The position numbers and the translations under genes were made by a program. DNA of 35,217 nucleotides from JAPLDA01 sp043783155. GTDB taxonomy: Bacteria; Bacteroidota; Bacteroidia; AKYH767-A; 2013-40CM-41-45. The stretch is taken from the NCBI GenBank assembly GCA_043783155.1, contig JAYVZS010000049.1, positions 1 to 35,217 on the forward strand, written 5' to 3'. This document shows positions 23,742 to 31,830 of the stretch, in pieces. Under the pieces are notes generated by a model. That model searched no databases and had not been told where the DNA came from. It saw only the letters and a list, made by a program, of their open reading frames with translations. Within the stretch, counting starts at the first letter, position 1; every line of letters starts with the position of its first letter.

Positions 23742-24308
23742 TTAGTCCTTCGTCTTCAGACTTTCGTCCCCGCCAATCGCTCTCCTTCTCTTCCTGTAAA
23801 CATTCACCGCGATCATCAGTAATACAGCAAAGATGACAAGTCCAGCCATTCCCCATAGCCAGTTTCCGCTGTCTTTCAGCACAACAATAAAAACAATTGC
23901 AAACAAGAAAAGTGTTGCTACTTCATTCCACAACCTGAGTTTAAACGAAGAATATTTGACAACATCGTTTTGAAAATGTCTGAACATAATACCGCATTGC
24001 AGATGATACAATGTTAATCCTAATACAAAAGCGAGTTTCATAACCAGCCAGCCTGGAAAGCTAAAGCCAAACATTTCATAAGACATCCAGAAGCCGAAAA
24101 TGTACACTCCGATCATCGATGGCCATGTAATGCCATACCACAATCGTGTCTCCATTATTTTATATTGCCGTTGCAAAATACTTTTTTCCGGTTCTGATTT
24201 TTTTTCCGCTTCCGCATGGTAAATAAAAAGGCGCACGATGTAAAACAATCCCGCAAACCACGTAACGACGAAGATGATGTGAAGCGCTTTCAGGTAGAGG
24301 ATGTTCAT
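23742..24308 (-). CDS. hemJ: HemJ-like protoporphyrinogen oxidase (UPF0093 / CopD-like)
   Basis: 188 residues with about four membrane helices. Conserved marks of HemJ: LKALHIIFVVTWFAGLFYIV with His10, RLFIYHAEA, WMSYEMFGFSFPGWLVMKLA, LYHLQCG and RLWNEVATLFLF. The family oxidises protoporphyrinogen IX to protoporphyrin IX in haem synthesis and carries a haem itself. The C-terminal tail is basic and ends in GGDESLKTKD, partly encoded in the word-rich spacer. No other haem gene is nearby. CopD-like copper proteins share the fold, so the call rests on the N-terminal pattern. Confidence 0.78.
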   Translation of the reverse strand: MNILYLKALHIIFVVTWFAGLFYIVRLFIYHAEAEKKSEPEKSILQRQYKIMETRLWYGITWPSMIGVYIFGFWMSYEMFGFSFPGWLVMKLAFVLGLTLYHLQCGIMFRHFQNDVVKYSSFKLRLWNEVATLFLFAIVFIVVLKDSGNWLWGMAGLVIFAVLLMIAVNVYRKRRRAIGGDESLKTKD

Positions 24309-24309
24309 T

Positions 24310-24539
24310 GTTAGAAGTGTGAAGTGCGTGAGTGTTTAAGTGTTGATGTGGTTCAAGATTTTATTTGTACTTCCGATCAAAATGCAATGATCGGAATTGC
24401 TCATTGATCAATCAGAAGCATTGCTCTGAATCCAAAAGAAAACGGATTGTTATGAATTGCGATTGTATCCTCATATAACAGAAAGCTCAGTCACCAACAG
24501 ACTTAAACATTTACGAACTTAAACACATAAAAACTCACC
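24310..24539. repeat. Loose inverted pair of TTAAGTG/CTTAAACA words flanking a short unique core
   Basis: The left arm 24310-24351 has AAGTGTGAAGTG, GTGAGTGTTTAAGTG and TTGATGTGG. The right arm 24501-24539 has ACTTAAACA, AACTTAAACACA and AAACTCACC, the complementary words. Between them is about 150 bp, including a 29-codon open minus-strand stretch (24401-24490, stop at 24401-24403) reading LLYEDTIAIHNN then PFSFGFRAMLLIDQ; it looks protein-like but has no start. The gap otherwise separates hemJ from bshA on the same strand. Confidence 0.5.
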
Positions 24540-24540
24540 A

Positions 24541-25674
24541 TTAACGCCTACATTCTCTGATCACCCTTTCATAAACTTCCTCATACATCGGCAGAATATT
24601 TTTGATGTCGAATTTCTTTGCGTGCTCCAGCGACTGGTGTTTGAATTTGGCAAGGCGTTCATCATCTTCCAAAATATAAATCGCATTCTTCGCCATGTCG
24701 TCTACATCTCCAACATCACTCATAAAACCTGTTACACCATTTACATTGAGTTCCGGAATTCCGCCTGTGTTGCTGGAGATCACCGGAACCTGGCAGGCCA
24801 TTGCTTCAAGCGCAGCCAAACCGAAACTTTCAGTTTCTGATGGAAGAATAAATAAATCGGACACTGATAAAATTTCTTCAACGGCCTCTTGCTTACCAAG
24901 AAACCGGATGTGGTCGCATGCTTTCGATTCGCGGCATTGCTTTTCTATGGCAGTACGATCGGGACCATCACCAATAAGTAATAATTTAGAAGGGATTTTT
25001 TCCACAACCTGGTTAAAAATTTTCACAACATCACTTACTCTTTTCACAGGACGGAAGTTTGAAGCATGCACAAGCAGTCGCTCGTTGTTCGGAGCAATCG
25101 CCTTCTTGAAATGTTCTTTGCGTTGCTTGCTGAATCTTCTTAGATCTATAAAATTCGGAATGACGTCAATCTTTTTTGTGATCTTGAAAAACTTATACGT
25201 TTCATCCATCAGGTTTTTTGAAACGGCCGTTACAGCATCACTCATGTTGATGGCGAATGTAACCACAGGAGCATAGCTTGCATTTTTACCAACGAGGGTG
25301 ATATCCGTTCCATGCAATGTTGTTACAAACGGAACATGATATCCCTGTGCGGCAAGAATTTGCTTCGCCATGTACGCAACCGATGCATGCGGGATCGCAT
25401 AATGCACATGAATAACATCAAGTTTTTCAAACAAAGCGACATCAACCAACTTACTTGTCAATGCCGTTTCGTAAGGAGCGTATTCAAAAACGGGATAGTC
25501 AGCAACACTCACTTCATGGTATGAAACATTTTCAGAAAAATGTTCCAACCTCACCGGTTGACTGTATGTAATAAAATGTATGTGATGACCTTTTTCAGAA
25601 AGCGCTTTACCAAGTTCTGTAGCAACCACGCCGCTTCCGCCGAATGTGGGGTAACAAAGAATTCCGATGTTCAT
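24541..25674 (-). CDS. bshA: N-acetyl-alpha-D-glucosaminyl L-malate synthase (bacillithiol, step 1)
   Basis: 377 residues, GT4/GT-B glycosyltransferase. MNIGILCYPTFGGSGVVATE, then the ITYSQPVRL, VSVADYPVFEYAPYE and HVHYAIPHASVAYMA stretches, are BshA-like. The donor-site motif is LPSETESFGLAALEAMACQVP with the E-x7-E pattern, followed by NTGGIPE. It joins GlcNAc from UDP-GlcNAc to L-malate as the first step to bacillithiol, a thiol used by many Bacteroidetes in place of glutathione. bshB and bshC are not in the window, which is usual as these genes are often scattered. The start is at the canonical N-terminus. Confidence 0.9.
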   Translation of the reverse strand: MNIGILCYPTFGGSGVVATELGKALSEKGHHIHFITYSQPVRLEHFSENVSYHEVSVADYPVFEYAPYETALTSKLVDVALFEKLDVIHVHYAIPHASVAYMAKQILAAQGYHVPFVTTLHGTDITLVGKNASYAPVVTFAINMSDAVTAVSKNLMDETYKFFKITKKIDVIPNFIDLRRFSKQRKEHFKKAIAPNNERLLVHASNFRPVKRVSDVVKIFNQVVEKIPSKLLLIGDGPDRTAIEKQCRESKACDHIRFLGKQEAVEEILSVSDLFILPSETESFGLAALEAMACQVPVISSNTGGIPELNVNGVTGFMSDVGDVDDMAKNAIYILEDDERLAKFKHQSLEHAKKFDIKNILPMYEEVYERVIRECRR

Positions 25675-25761
25675 TTTTTATAATTACAAATTTTACGAAT
25701 GTACGAAATGTGGGGAATTGATTCCGAAACTTAAATTGAAAAATATTGAGATCATTTCTTC

Positions 25762-26032
25762 ACCACTGAGACACTAAGAGCACTTAGAAAAACACGAAGA
25801 GACTGTATAGGATTGATAAAAATAAAGCACTACTCGAAAAAGAATCGGAGACTTCCTTTGCGTCCTTTGTGCATACTTTGCGAACTTTACGGTTAAAAAA
25901 AATAACCGCAAAGTTCGCGAAGTTTAAAAGCAAAGATCTCAAAGAAATCCAGCATAAGGAATTCTATAAACGAATTTTAGACAGCATCTAAGACATCTTA
26001 GTGAATCTTAGTGTTCTTAGTGTCTCAGTGGT
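25762..26032. repeat. Nested palindrome: CTTAGTG arms outside, CTTTGCG arms inside
   Basis: The outer left arm 25762-25787 (CCACTGAGACACTAAG then AGCACTTAG) pairs with the outer right arm 25997-26032 (CTTAGTG, CTTAGTG, CTTAGTG, TCTCAGTGGT). The inner left arm 25856-25895 (CTTTGCG, CTTTGTG, CTTTGCG, CTTTACGGTTA) pairs with the inner right arm 25903-25944 (TAACCGCAAAGTTCGCG then AGTTTAAAAGCAAAG) with a loop of only 7 A residues. This fills most of the 388-bp gap between bshA and the GH3 gene; I see no gene in it. The pairing is directly visible; the function is not. Confidence 0.8.
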
Positions 26033-26062
26033 AAAATTTTAAATTAACTGCTAAATTTTATT

Positions 26063-28987
26063 TTACTTATTACCCATGGCGTTATAGATGACCTGCTGAA
26101 TTTCTGTCCGCACATTCATCTTAACAAGTTTGTCATTGGTCGCATCGGGATTAACACGGTTAGAGAGAAAAATATAAATCAAATTGTACTCAGGATCTAC
26201 CCATGCACAGGTTCCGGTGAATCCCTGGTGACCGAATGTCTTACGCGAAGCGCTTTTACTCGTCGGACTTGCTTTTGTTGAATCAGGTTCGGGCTTATCG
26301 AAAAATAATCCTCTCCGGTTTTTGTTAAGGGGGAATTGTTGTTTCGTAAATTCATTCACCGTCGTTTGGTTAAAAAATTGTTTGCCTCCGTAAAATCCTC
26401 TGTTCAGATATAACTGCATGATAACAGCAAGATCATTCGCATCAGAAAATAATCCCGCATTTCCCGAAACACCTCCTAACATAGCCGCTGCAGGATCATG
26501 TACATCGCCATGAATCAACTGGTGACGAAAATCTTTGTCGTTTTCGGTCGGAATAATTTTCTTCAGATCAAATTTTGTCCGTGGAAGAAAAGTAAGATTT
26601 AATAAACCCAACGGACGATAAAAAAAAATTTCAAGATATTGATCAAGCGGTTGAAGTGTAATTTTTTCGATTACTGATTTCATAAGAATCGGCCCGAGAT
26701 CACTGTACACATACTTTCCCCTCTCACCCAACGGAGAATCATATATCCATTGAAAAATGGAATCTCTATAATTGTTTCGCATGTAAATTCCTTCGGCCAC
26801 GCGAATAGTATGTTCAGGATTTTCTTTCCTCGTGTAGATATCATTCGATAATGCTCCGGTTTCAGTCACTGTTTGTTTCCAGAAAGGAATCCATGCAACA
26901 AGCCCCGACTGATGCGCGAGTACATCACGCATACCAAGATTCTTTTTATTTGTATTCAGCAATACCGGCAAATATTTTGAAACGGGTTGATCCATATCAA
27001 TCTCTTTTTCATCATATAACTTCATTGTTGCAAGACATGTAGCCGCTATCTTGGTGACAGAAGCAATGTCATACAAATCAGAATTTTTCACAAGAGTCGT
27101 ATCCTCATAAGTATGTGTGCCGAACGATTTACAATAAATTATTTTCTGATTTTTTGCGACCAACACCTGGCAACCGGGCATGGCGCCTGCACGAATAGCT
27201 CTCACTGCAATGGAGTCAATCTTCGATAAATCTTTGCTGTTGATTCCGACATCTTCCGGAAAAGAATATTTAAAACGGATTTGATCTGCCAATGTGATTC
27301 CTGAATTTTTCGGAAACGATGTTGTCGCTGCAACAGGCATTCTTCCGGTAGAACCAATTCCCCCGAAAAGTAATTGAGCGGAAAGATTTTGAGAAACCGG
27401 CATATCTTCATACGCAAGCAACAATGCTTTTGCCTGTGTAATGGATTCAATCTTCGTCAGCGTGTAAGCATTTCCAAAGTCAACAAAAATGGTGGCGTGT
27501 TTTTTAATAACAGAGTTGATGAACTTCAGCGTCGCTTCTGTGATACCGAAATCTTTTTGAGCAACCATGGTGGTGTTATGCAGACTGAGAATCACACGAT
27601 CATAGTTGACAAGAAATTTTTCGATGGCTTCAAACACGCTGAGCGGAGCATCTTTTTCAATCGAATAACAATCAACCGGGGCATACAGTTGAAGTTGTTG
27701 TTGAAACGGATTGTTCTTCACATCACCGATTACAACGGATGCTGTTTTCAACGAATCCAAAAAACGAAGCGGCAGAATCGAATCCTTGTTTGATAAAAGT
27801 GTCAGCGATTTCTCATACAACTGTTGCTGAAGATGCAAAGCGACGGGCGTATTCAGGTCATTGTAAAGATTGGTCGTATCAATGGGTCTGCAATGATTCA
27901 ATCCAACCCAGTATTTCAACATGAGTAATTTTTTGACGCGCTCATCAATTTCCTGTTGAGTGATTTCACAATTCTCAACAGCGAGGTGAATTTCATCAAC
28001 CGCTTTATGTACATCTTCCGAATAAAGAAGAACATCATTGCCGGCTAGCAAGGCAAGTTTGTCAAGTATTCCCGGCTTGTAGCATGCACTCACGCCTTTC
28101 ATATTTAATGCATCAGTAAATACAAGTCCTTTAAAACCCATTTGCTCTTTCAGCAATCCGGTTACAATTTTTGAAGAAAGTGTAGACGGATGATTCGGAA
28201 TGGTATCCCAGGCAGGCACGCTGAGATGAGCCACCATCATGCCTCCGAGACCTTGCTGAATAAGTTTACGGAACGGATACAACTCCAGCGTATCCATTTC
28301 ATTTTTTGAATTCCTAATCGTCGGCAAAACAAGATGAGAATCCATATCCGTGTCACCATGACCCGGAAAATGTTTTCCGGTGGCAAGGATGTGATGATCC
28401 TGCAATCCTTTCATGTATAACAATGCATCTTTGGTGACCGTCTCTTTATCGTCACTGAAAGAGCGGCTGCCAATGATAGGATTCTGAGGGTTGTTATTTA
28501 TATCAGCAACCGGAGAAAAAGTAGTATGAATCCCGACTCGTTTACACTCACGCGCAATCTCAGTTCCCATCTGGTAAATCATCGTGTCATCGTGCATGGC
28601 AGAAAGTGTCATCTGGCGTGGAAACCTGATCGTACTGTCGAGTCGCATGCCCAATCCCCATTCACCATCAATGCCAATCAACAATGGAACTTTTGATATT
28701 GATTGATACAGGTTGGTGAGGAAAACTTGTCGCATGGGTCCGCTTTGAAAAAAAATCAGTCCGCCAATTCCATAGTTGATGATCTCCTGTTTGATTTCGT
28801 TAACGTGAGAAGAATCTTTGTTAGCAAAAGTTGCGAGCATGAACAACTGCCCGATGCGCTGATCCGGACTGAGAGTTGAAATTAAAGAATCTGCCCAATG
28901 CGATGATTCTTTGAAAATAAAAGGCGGGACTTTATTCTGCGCGAGAGATGTATTCTGAAAAAAAATTAAACTAAACCACAAAGACAT
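26063..28987 (-). CDS. GH3 glycosidase (NagZ-like) fused to beta-lactamase-type serine hydrolase
   Basis: 974 residues from the ATG at 28987, which starts a signal peptide (MSLWFSLIFFQNTSLAQ). An ATG at 29056 would add 23 residues read from a palindromic repeat. Residues ~35-400 are a GH3 TIM barrel with KHFPGHGDTDMDSH (from 205), whose Asp/His pair is the NagZ-type acid/base, and FTDALNMKGV with the nucleophile Asp. About 400-570 form the second GH3 domain. About 600-974 form a class C beta-lactamase-like domain with S643-x-x-K646 (SVTK), Tyr761 in YSDLG (replacing YSN) and His920 in the FGHQGFTG box. Such fusions are known in Bacteroidetes and probably cut muropeptides or glycans in the periplasm, the C-terminal part acting on a peptide or ester. 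It is transcribed alone. Confidence 0.93.
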   Translation of the reverse strand: MSLWFSLIFFQNTSLAQNKVPPFIFKESSHWADSLISTLSPDQRIGQLFMLATFANKDSSHVNEIKQEIINYGIGGLIFFQSGPMRQVFLTNLYQSISKVPLLIGIDGEWGLGMRLDSTIRFPRQMTLSAMHDDTMIYQMGTEIARECKRVGIHTTFSPVADINNNPQNPIIGSRSFSDDKETVTKDALLYMKGLQDHHILATGKHFPGHGDTDMDSHLVLPTIRNSKNEMDTLELYPFRKLIQQGLGGMMVAHLSVPAWDTIPNHPSTLSSKIVTGLLKEQMGFKGLVFTDALNMKGVSACYKPGILDKLALLAGNDVLLYSEDVHKAVDEIHLAVENCEITQQEIDERVKKLLMLKYWVGLNHCRPIDTTNLYNDLNTPVALHLQQQLYEKSLTLLSNKDSILPLRFLDSLKTASVVIGDVKNNPFQQQLQLYAPVDCYSIEKDAPLSVFEAIEKFLVNYDRVILSLHNTTMVAQKDFGITEATLKFINSVIKKHATIFVDFGNAYTLTKIESITQAKALLLAYEDMPVSQNLSAQLLFGGIGSTGRMPVAATTSFPKNSGITLADQIRFKYSFPEDVGINSKDLSKIDSIAVRAIRAGAMPGCQVLVAKNQKIIYCKSFGTHTYEDTTLVKNSDLYDIASVTKIAATCLATMKLYDEKEIDMDQPVSKYLPVLLNTNKKNLGMRDVLAHQSGLVAWIPFWKQTVTETGALSNDIYTRKENPEHTIRVAEGIYMRNNYRDSIFQWIYDSPLGERGKYVYSDLGPILMKSVIEKITLQPLDQYLEIFFYRPLGLLNLTFLPRTKFDLKKIIPTENDKDFRHQLIHGDVHDPAAAMLGGVSGNAGLFSDANDLAVIMQLYLNRGFYGGKQFFNQTTVNEFTKQQFPLNKNRRGLFFDKPEPDSTKASPTSKSASRKTFGHQGFTGTCAWVDPEYNLIYIFLSNRVNPDATNDKLVKMNVRTEIQQVIYNAMGNK

Positions 28988-29038
28988 GAAGGCACGAAGC
29001 TTCAAAATATTTCTTCGTGCCTTCGTGTCTTCGTGGTA
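28974..29038. repeat. CTTCGTG-word palindrome in the 5' leader of the GH3 gene
   Basis: The left arm 28974-28999 (AACCACAAAGACATGAAGGC then ACGAAG) pairs with the right arm 29014-29038 (CTTCGTG, CCTTCGTG, TCTTCGTGGT) over a 14-bp loop. The preferred ATG of the GH3 gene (28985-28987) lies inside the left arm, so in mRNA the start codon would be in the stem. Confidence 0.8.
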
Positions 29039-29063
29039 ATGAACATTTAAAAACATAGTTCGG

Positions 29064-29092
29064 CAAAATTAGTTCTAATGGATGCCTTCAAA
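29064..29092 (-). promoter_or_regulatory. Full Bacteroidetes promoter of the GH3 gene
   Basis: On the minus strand, TTTG (29089-29092), 17 bp, TAATTTTG (29064-29071). The start of transcription would be near 29057, giving a ~70-base leader that contains the whole palindrome at 28974-29038. Confidence 0.7.
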
Positions 29093-29216
29093 AGATATTA
29101 CATTATTCATTTGCAGAAGTTATGAACGTCAGTTGTCAATAGATTATTCAGTATCCGGTTTCACATTTGAACTAAAATTTGTTATTTCGGCATTGGATTT
29201 TGATAGACAGAAAAGA

Positions 29217-29690
29217 ATGAGCGCTGAAGTTAAGTTAAAAGTTAAAAAGCTTTTTACTGAATACCTGGAACAAAAAGGTCATCGGAAAACACCCGAACGT
29301 TTTGCGATCCTTGATGAGGTATATTCGATCAAAGAACATTTTGATGTTGACTCGCTGTATAAACACATGAAGCGCAAAAAATACAACGTGAGTCGCGCCA
29401 CTGTTTACAACACGATTGAATTGTTGCTCGACAGCGATTTAATCACCCGGCATCAGTTTGGAAAAAACCTGGCACGCTTTGAAAAATCATACGCGTATAA
29501 ACAGCACGATCACCTGATTTGTGAAGACTGCGAGCACATCTTCGAATTTTGTGACCCGCGGATTCAACAGATCCAGTCGATGATCGGAGGACTTCTTCAC
29601 TTTAATGTCACGCATCATTCTCTGAATTTATTCGGGAAATGTACTGAACTTGAACAAAAAGGAAAATGCCAGTACCAGGAAGCCGGCTAA
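29217..29690 (+). CDS. Fur family transcriptional regulator
   Basis: 157 residues from the ATG at 29217 (MSAEVKLKVKKLFTEYLEQ); the frame extends upstream to 29082, but that part has no family similarity. The winged helix covers ~1-85, with the recognition helix NVSRATVYNTIELLLDSDLI (57-76). The metal/dimer part has HDHLICEDCEHIFEF with Cys102/Cys105, and Cys142 and Cys151 near the end: the four-cysteine structural zinc site of Fur/PerR/Zur. Which metal or peroxide it senses cannot be read. It is divergent from the GH3 gene, about 230 bp apart, and no target operator was recognised. A weak GCCGG/CCGGC hairpin without a T-run follows the stop (29682-29710). Confidence 0.92.
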   Translation: MSAEVKLKVKKLFTEYLEQKGHRKTPERFAILDEVYSIKEHFDVDSLYKHMKRKKYNVSRATVYNTIELLLDSDLITRHQFGKNLARFEKSYAYKQHDHLICEDCEHIFEFCDPRIQQIQSMIGGLLHFNVTHHSLNLFGKCTELEQKGKCQYQEAG

Positions 29691-29811
29691 CAGAATCAAC
29701 GGTTACCGGCAGCGTTTCAGTTGATTAATTGCCTACCTTTCGCCCGCTTTATTTTGGTAAAGGAATTTATGATCTCAACTTAATCTGACAACAAATATCT
29801 ATCTTCGCACT

Positions 29812-30159
29812 ATGGATTTTACATATAAACTTAACAACAAAGGTACTTACGCCATCGTGGAAATGAGTGGTAACCTGATTGATAAAAATCAGGCAACTCC
29901 CCTGCTCGATGAAATTCAGGAACTCATTCAGAAAGGCACAAACAATTTTGTGATCTCGATGGAACATTTCCGCTACCTGAACAGCAACGGGCTCAATGTT
30001 CTGGTGAACATTCTTACCAAGTCAAGAAAAAACGGAGGTGATACTTCTATCTGCAGCATCTCTGATAAAATCAAAGAACTGCTTATCATTACCAAACTCA
30101 ATACGGTTTTTACCATTGCTGAAAATCTCCCTTCTGCTATTAAGCAGTTTCAGAATTGA
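29812..30159 (+). CDS. STAS-domain protein (anti-sigma factor antagonist-like)
   Basis: 115 residues, a single STAS domain: MSGNLIDKNQATPLLDEIQEL, then NNFVISMEHFRYLNSNGLNVLVNILTKSR. The phosphorylation-site loop reads NSNG with Ser58 where SpoIIAA/RsbV have DSxG: the serine is kept, the Asp is Asn. Such proteins bind a serine-kinase anti-sigma partner and are switched by phosphorylation. No kinase or phosphatase is next to it. TATCTTCG at 29800-29807 is one base off the -7 consensus and 4 bp from the ATG, too close for a normal leader. In Bacteroidetes similar single STAS proteins are common near purA. Confidence 0.88.
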   Translation: MDFTYKLNNKGTYAIVEMSGNLIDKNQATPLLDEIQELIQKGTNNFVISMEHFRYLNSNGLNVLVNILTKSRKNGGDTSICSISDKIKELLIITKLNTVFTIAENLPSAIKQFQN

Positions 30160-30263
30160 ATTGAAAATCGGAGAAAAATTCCAAATATGTTTTTCCACAA
30201 TTGGCTTTCTGTTTTTCCAAACTCCCATTTTTTAAAATAACATTATAAAATTACAAACCGAGA

Positions 30264-31538
30264 ATGGCTGTTGACGTATTGCTTGGTCTCCAATGGGGAG
30301 ATGAAGGAAAAGGGAAAATCGTTGATGTTCTTACCCCGAATTACGATGTGGTCGCGCGCTTCCAGGGCGGACCCAATGCCGGTCACACACTTGAGTTTAA
30401 CGGGATCAAACATGTACTTCACACGATTCCTTCCGGAATTTTTCGTGACAACACTATCAATATAGTAGGCAACGGGGTCGTCATCGATCCTGTTACGTTG
30501 AAAAAAGAAATTGACGCATTGGTGAAACTGAATGTAGATGTGAGTAAAAAACTTTTCATCTCCCGGAAAGCACATCTTATTATTCCGACTCATCGCCTTC
30601 TTGATGCCGCTTCTGAATCTTCAAAAGGAAAAGAGAAAATCGGTTCAACATTGAGAGGAATTGGTCCTACTTACATGGACAAAACCGGAAGAAACGGTTT
30701 ACGTGTCGGTGATATTGAATCAAAAGATTTTCTTGATCGATACAAAAAACTTTCCTCTAAACATTGTGAGCTTCTCAGGAACATGGACTTCGATTCCAAA
30801 CTGGAGGACCTGGAGCCGCAATGGTTTGAAGGAATAGAAGCGATGAAGAAACTCAACTTCGTCGACAGCGAACATCTGGTCAATCAATACATCAAAGAAG
30901 GAAAAAGTATTTTGGCTGAAGGAGCGCAGGGTTCACTGCTTGATATTGATTTCGGTTCGTATCCGTTTGTAACTTCTTCCAATACGATTACAGCAGGTGC
31001 CTGCACCGGGCTCGGAATTCCTCCGGGAAAAATCGGGCGTGTCTTTGGAATCTTTAAAGCTTATTGCACGCGTGTTGGAAGCGGTCCGTTTCCAAGTGAG
31101 TTGAATGATGCGACCGGAGAAGCTTTACGAAAAGCCGGCAATGAATTCGGGGCGACAACAGGACGCCCGCGCAGATGTGGATGGATTGATTTGCCTGCAC
31201 TGCGTTATGCAATTATGATCAACGGTGTTACCGATCTGATCATGACCAAGCCAGATGTGTTGAGTGGTTTTGAAAAAATTTATGCGTGTACACATTACCA
31301 GTACGAAGGAGAGAAAATTGATTTCATGCCTTATGACATTGTACACAACGACGCGAAGCCGGTGTTTGAAGAATTAAAAGGATGGAAAGAACCGTTGACA
31401 GGTATTACCACTGAAGCACAATTTCCAAAAGAACTGAATGAGTATGTGACATATCTTGAAGAACATTTACAGGTTCCGATCTCCATTGTTTCTGTCGGCC
31501 CCGACAGAAACCAGACGATTATCAGAAAGGGGTTCTGA
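30264..31538 (+). CDS. purA: Adenylosuccinate synthase
   Basis: 424 residues, full length. The GTP-binding P-loop GLQWGDEGKGK is at residues 8-18, then GGPNAGHT with the catalytic His, STLRGIGPTYMDK, EGAQGSLLDIDFGSYPFVTSSN, TTGRPRRCGWIDLPALRYA and the C-terminal SVGPDR. It couples GTP hydrolysis to joining IMP and aspartate on the way to AMP. A terminator overlaps the stop codon. There is a 104-bp gap after the STAS gene with no strong signal, so co-transcription is possible. Confidence 0.98.
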   Translation: MAVDVLLGLQWGDEGKGKIVDVLTPNYDVVARFQGGPNAGHTLEFNGIKHVLHTIPSGIFRDNTINIVGNGVVIDPVTLKKEIDALVKLNVDVSKKLFISRKAHLIIPTHRLLDAASESSKGKEKIGSTLRGIGPTYMDKTGRNGLRVGDIESKDFLDRYKKLSSKHCELLRNMDFDSKLEDLEPQWFEGIEAMKKLNFVDSEHLVNQYIKEGKSILAEGAQGSLLDIDFGSYPFVTSSNTITAGACTGLGIPPGKIGRVFGIFKAYCTRVGSGPFPSELNDATGEALRKAGNEFGATTGRPRRCGWIDLPALRYAIMINGVTDLIMTKPDVLSGFEKIYACTHYQYEGEKIDFMPYDIVHNDAKPVFEELKGWKEPLTGITTEAQFPKELNEYVTYLEEHLQVPISIVSVGPDRNQTIIRKGF

Positions 31539-31545
31539 TTTTTTT
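31521..31545 (+). terminator. Terminator overlapping the purA stop codon
   Basis: ATCAGAA (31521-31527) pairs with TTCTGAT (31533-31539) around a 5-base loop, followed by six T. The stop TGA (31536-31538) is in the right arm of the stem. Confidence 0.75.
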
Positions 31546-31830
31546 ACGGATGTTTTGCTCCTACGGAGTAAGGTATTTTAGTGCACGTTTTAGTTTCAGG
31601 TATTTACGCTTTTACAGAGCGAAGCCAGCGAATACTTGGCTAAATTCATCAATGGCCTACTTCTACTCTGATCTTTCCTAACATCGGTTGATGGTTCCTC
31701 AAATGCTAAATCCAAAATCAACTTCTGTAAGGTTTAGCTAAAAAAAAATCCTTTGCCCCTTAAACCTTTTATAACTTGTGGCGATCATAGAGACAACCAA
31801 TTAGAAAAAACCAATTAAAATATAGAGATT
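31546..31830. other. purA-lipoprotein spacer without a gene
   Basis: The 285 bp hold a TTTTGCTCCTACGGAGTAAG motif (31553-31572), with CTCC/GGAG as a small stem, of a kind often dispersed in Bacteroidetes. CCTTTGCC near 31752 and TATAACTTG near 31770 could be degenerate -33/-7 boxes for the lipoprotein at 31831. No open frame looks coding. Confidence 0.4.

Noticed and set aside
29082..29216. 45-residue N-terminal extension of the Fur-family protein
   Set aside because: The family starts with the winged helix at about 29217; the extension has no similarity, so the later ATG is preferred.
29682..29710. GC-rich hairpin after the Fur-family gene as terminator
   Set aside because: The stem GCCGG/CCGGC is short, interrupted, and has no T-run, so it is not called as a terminator.
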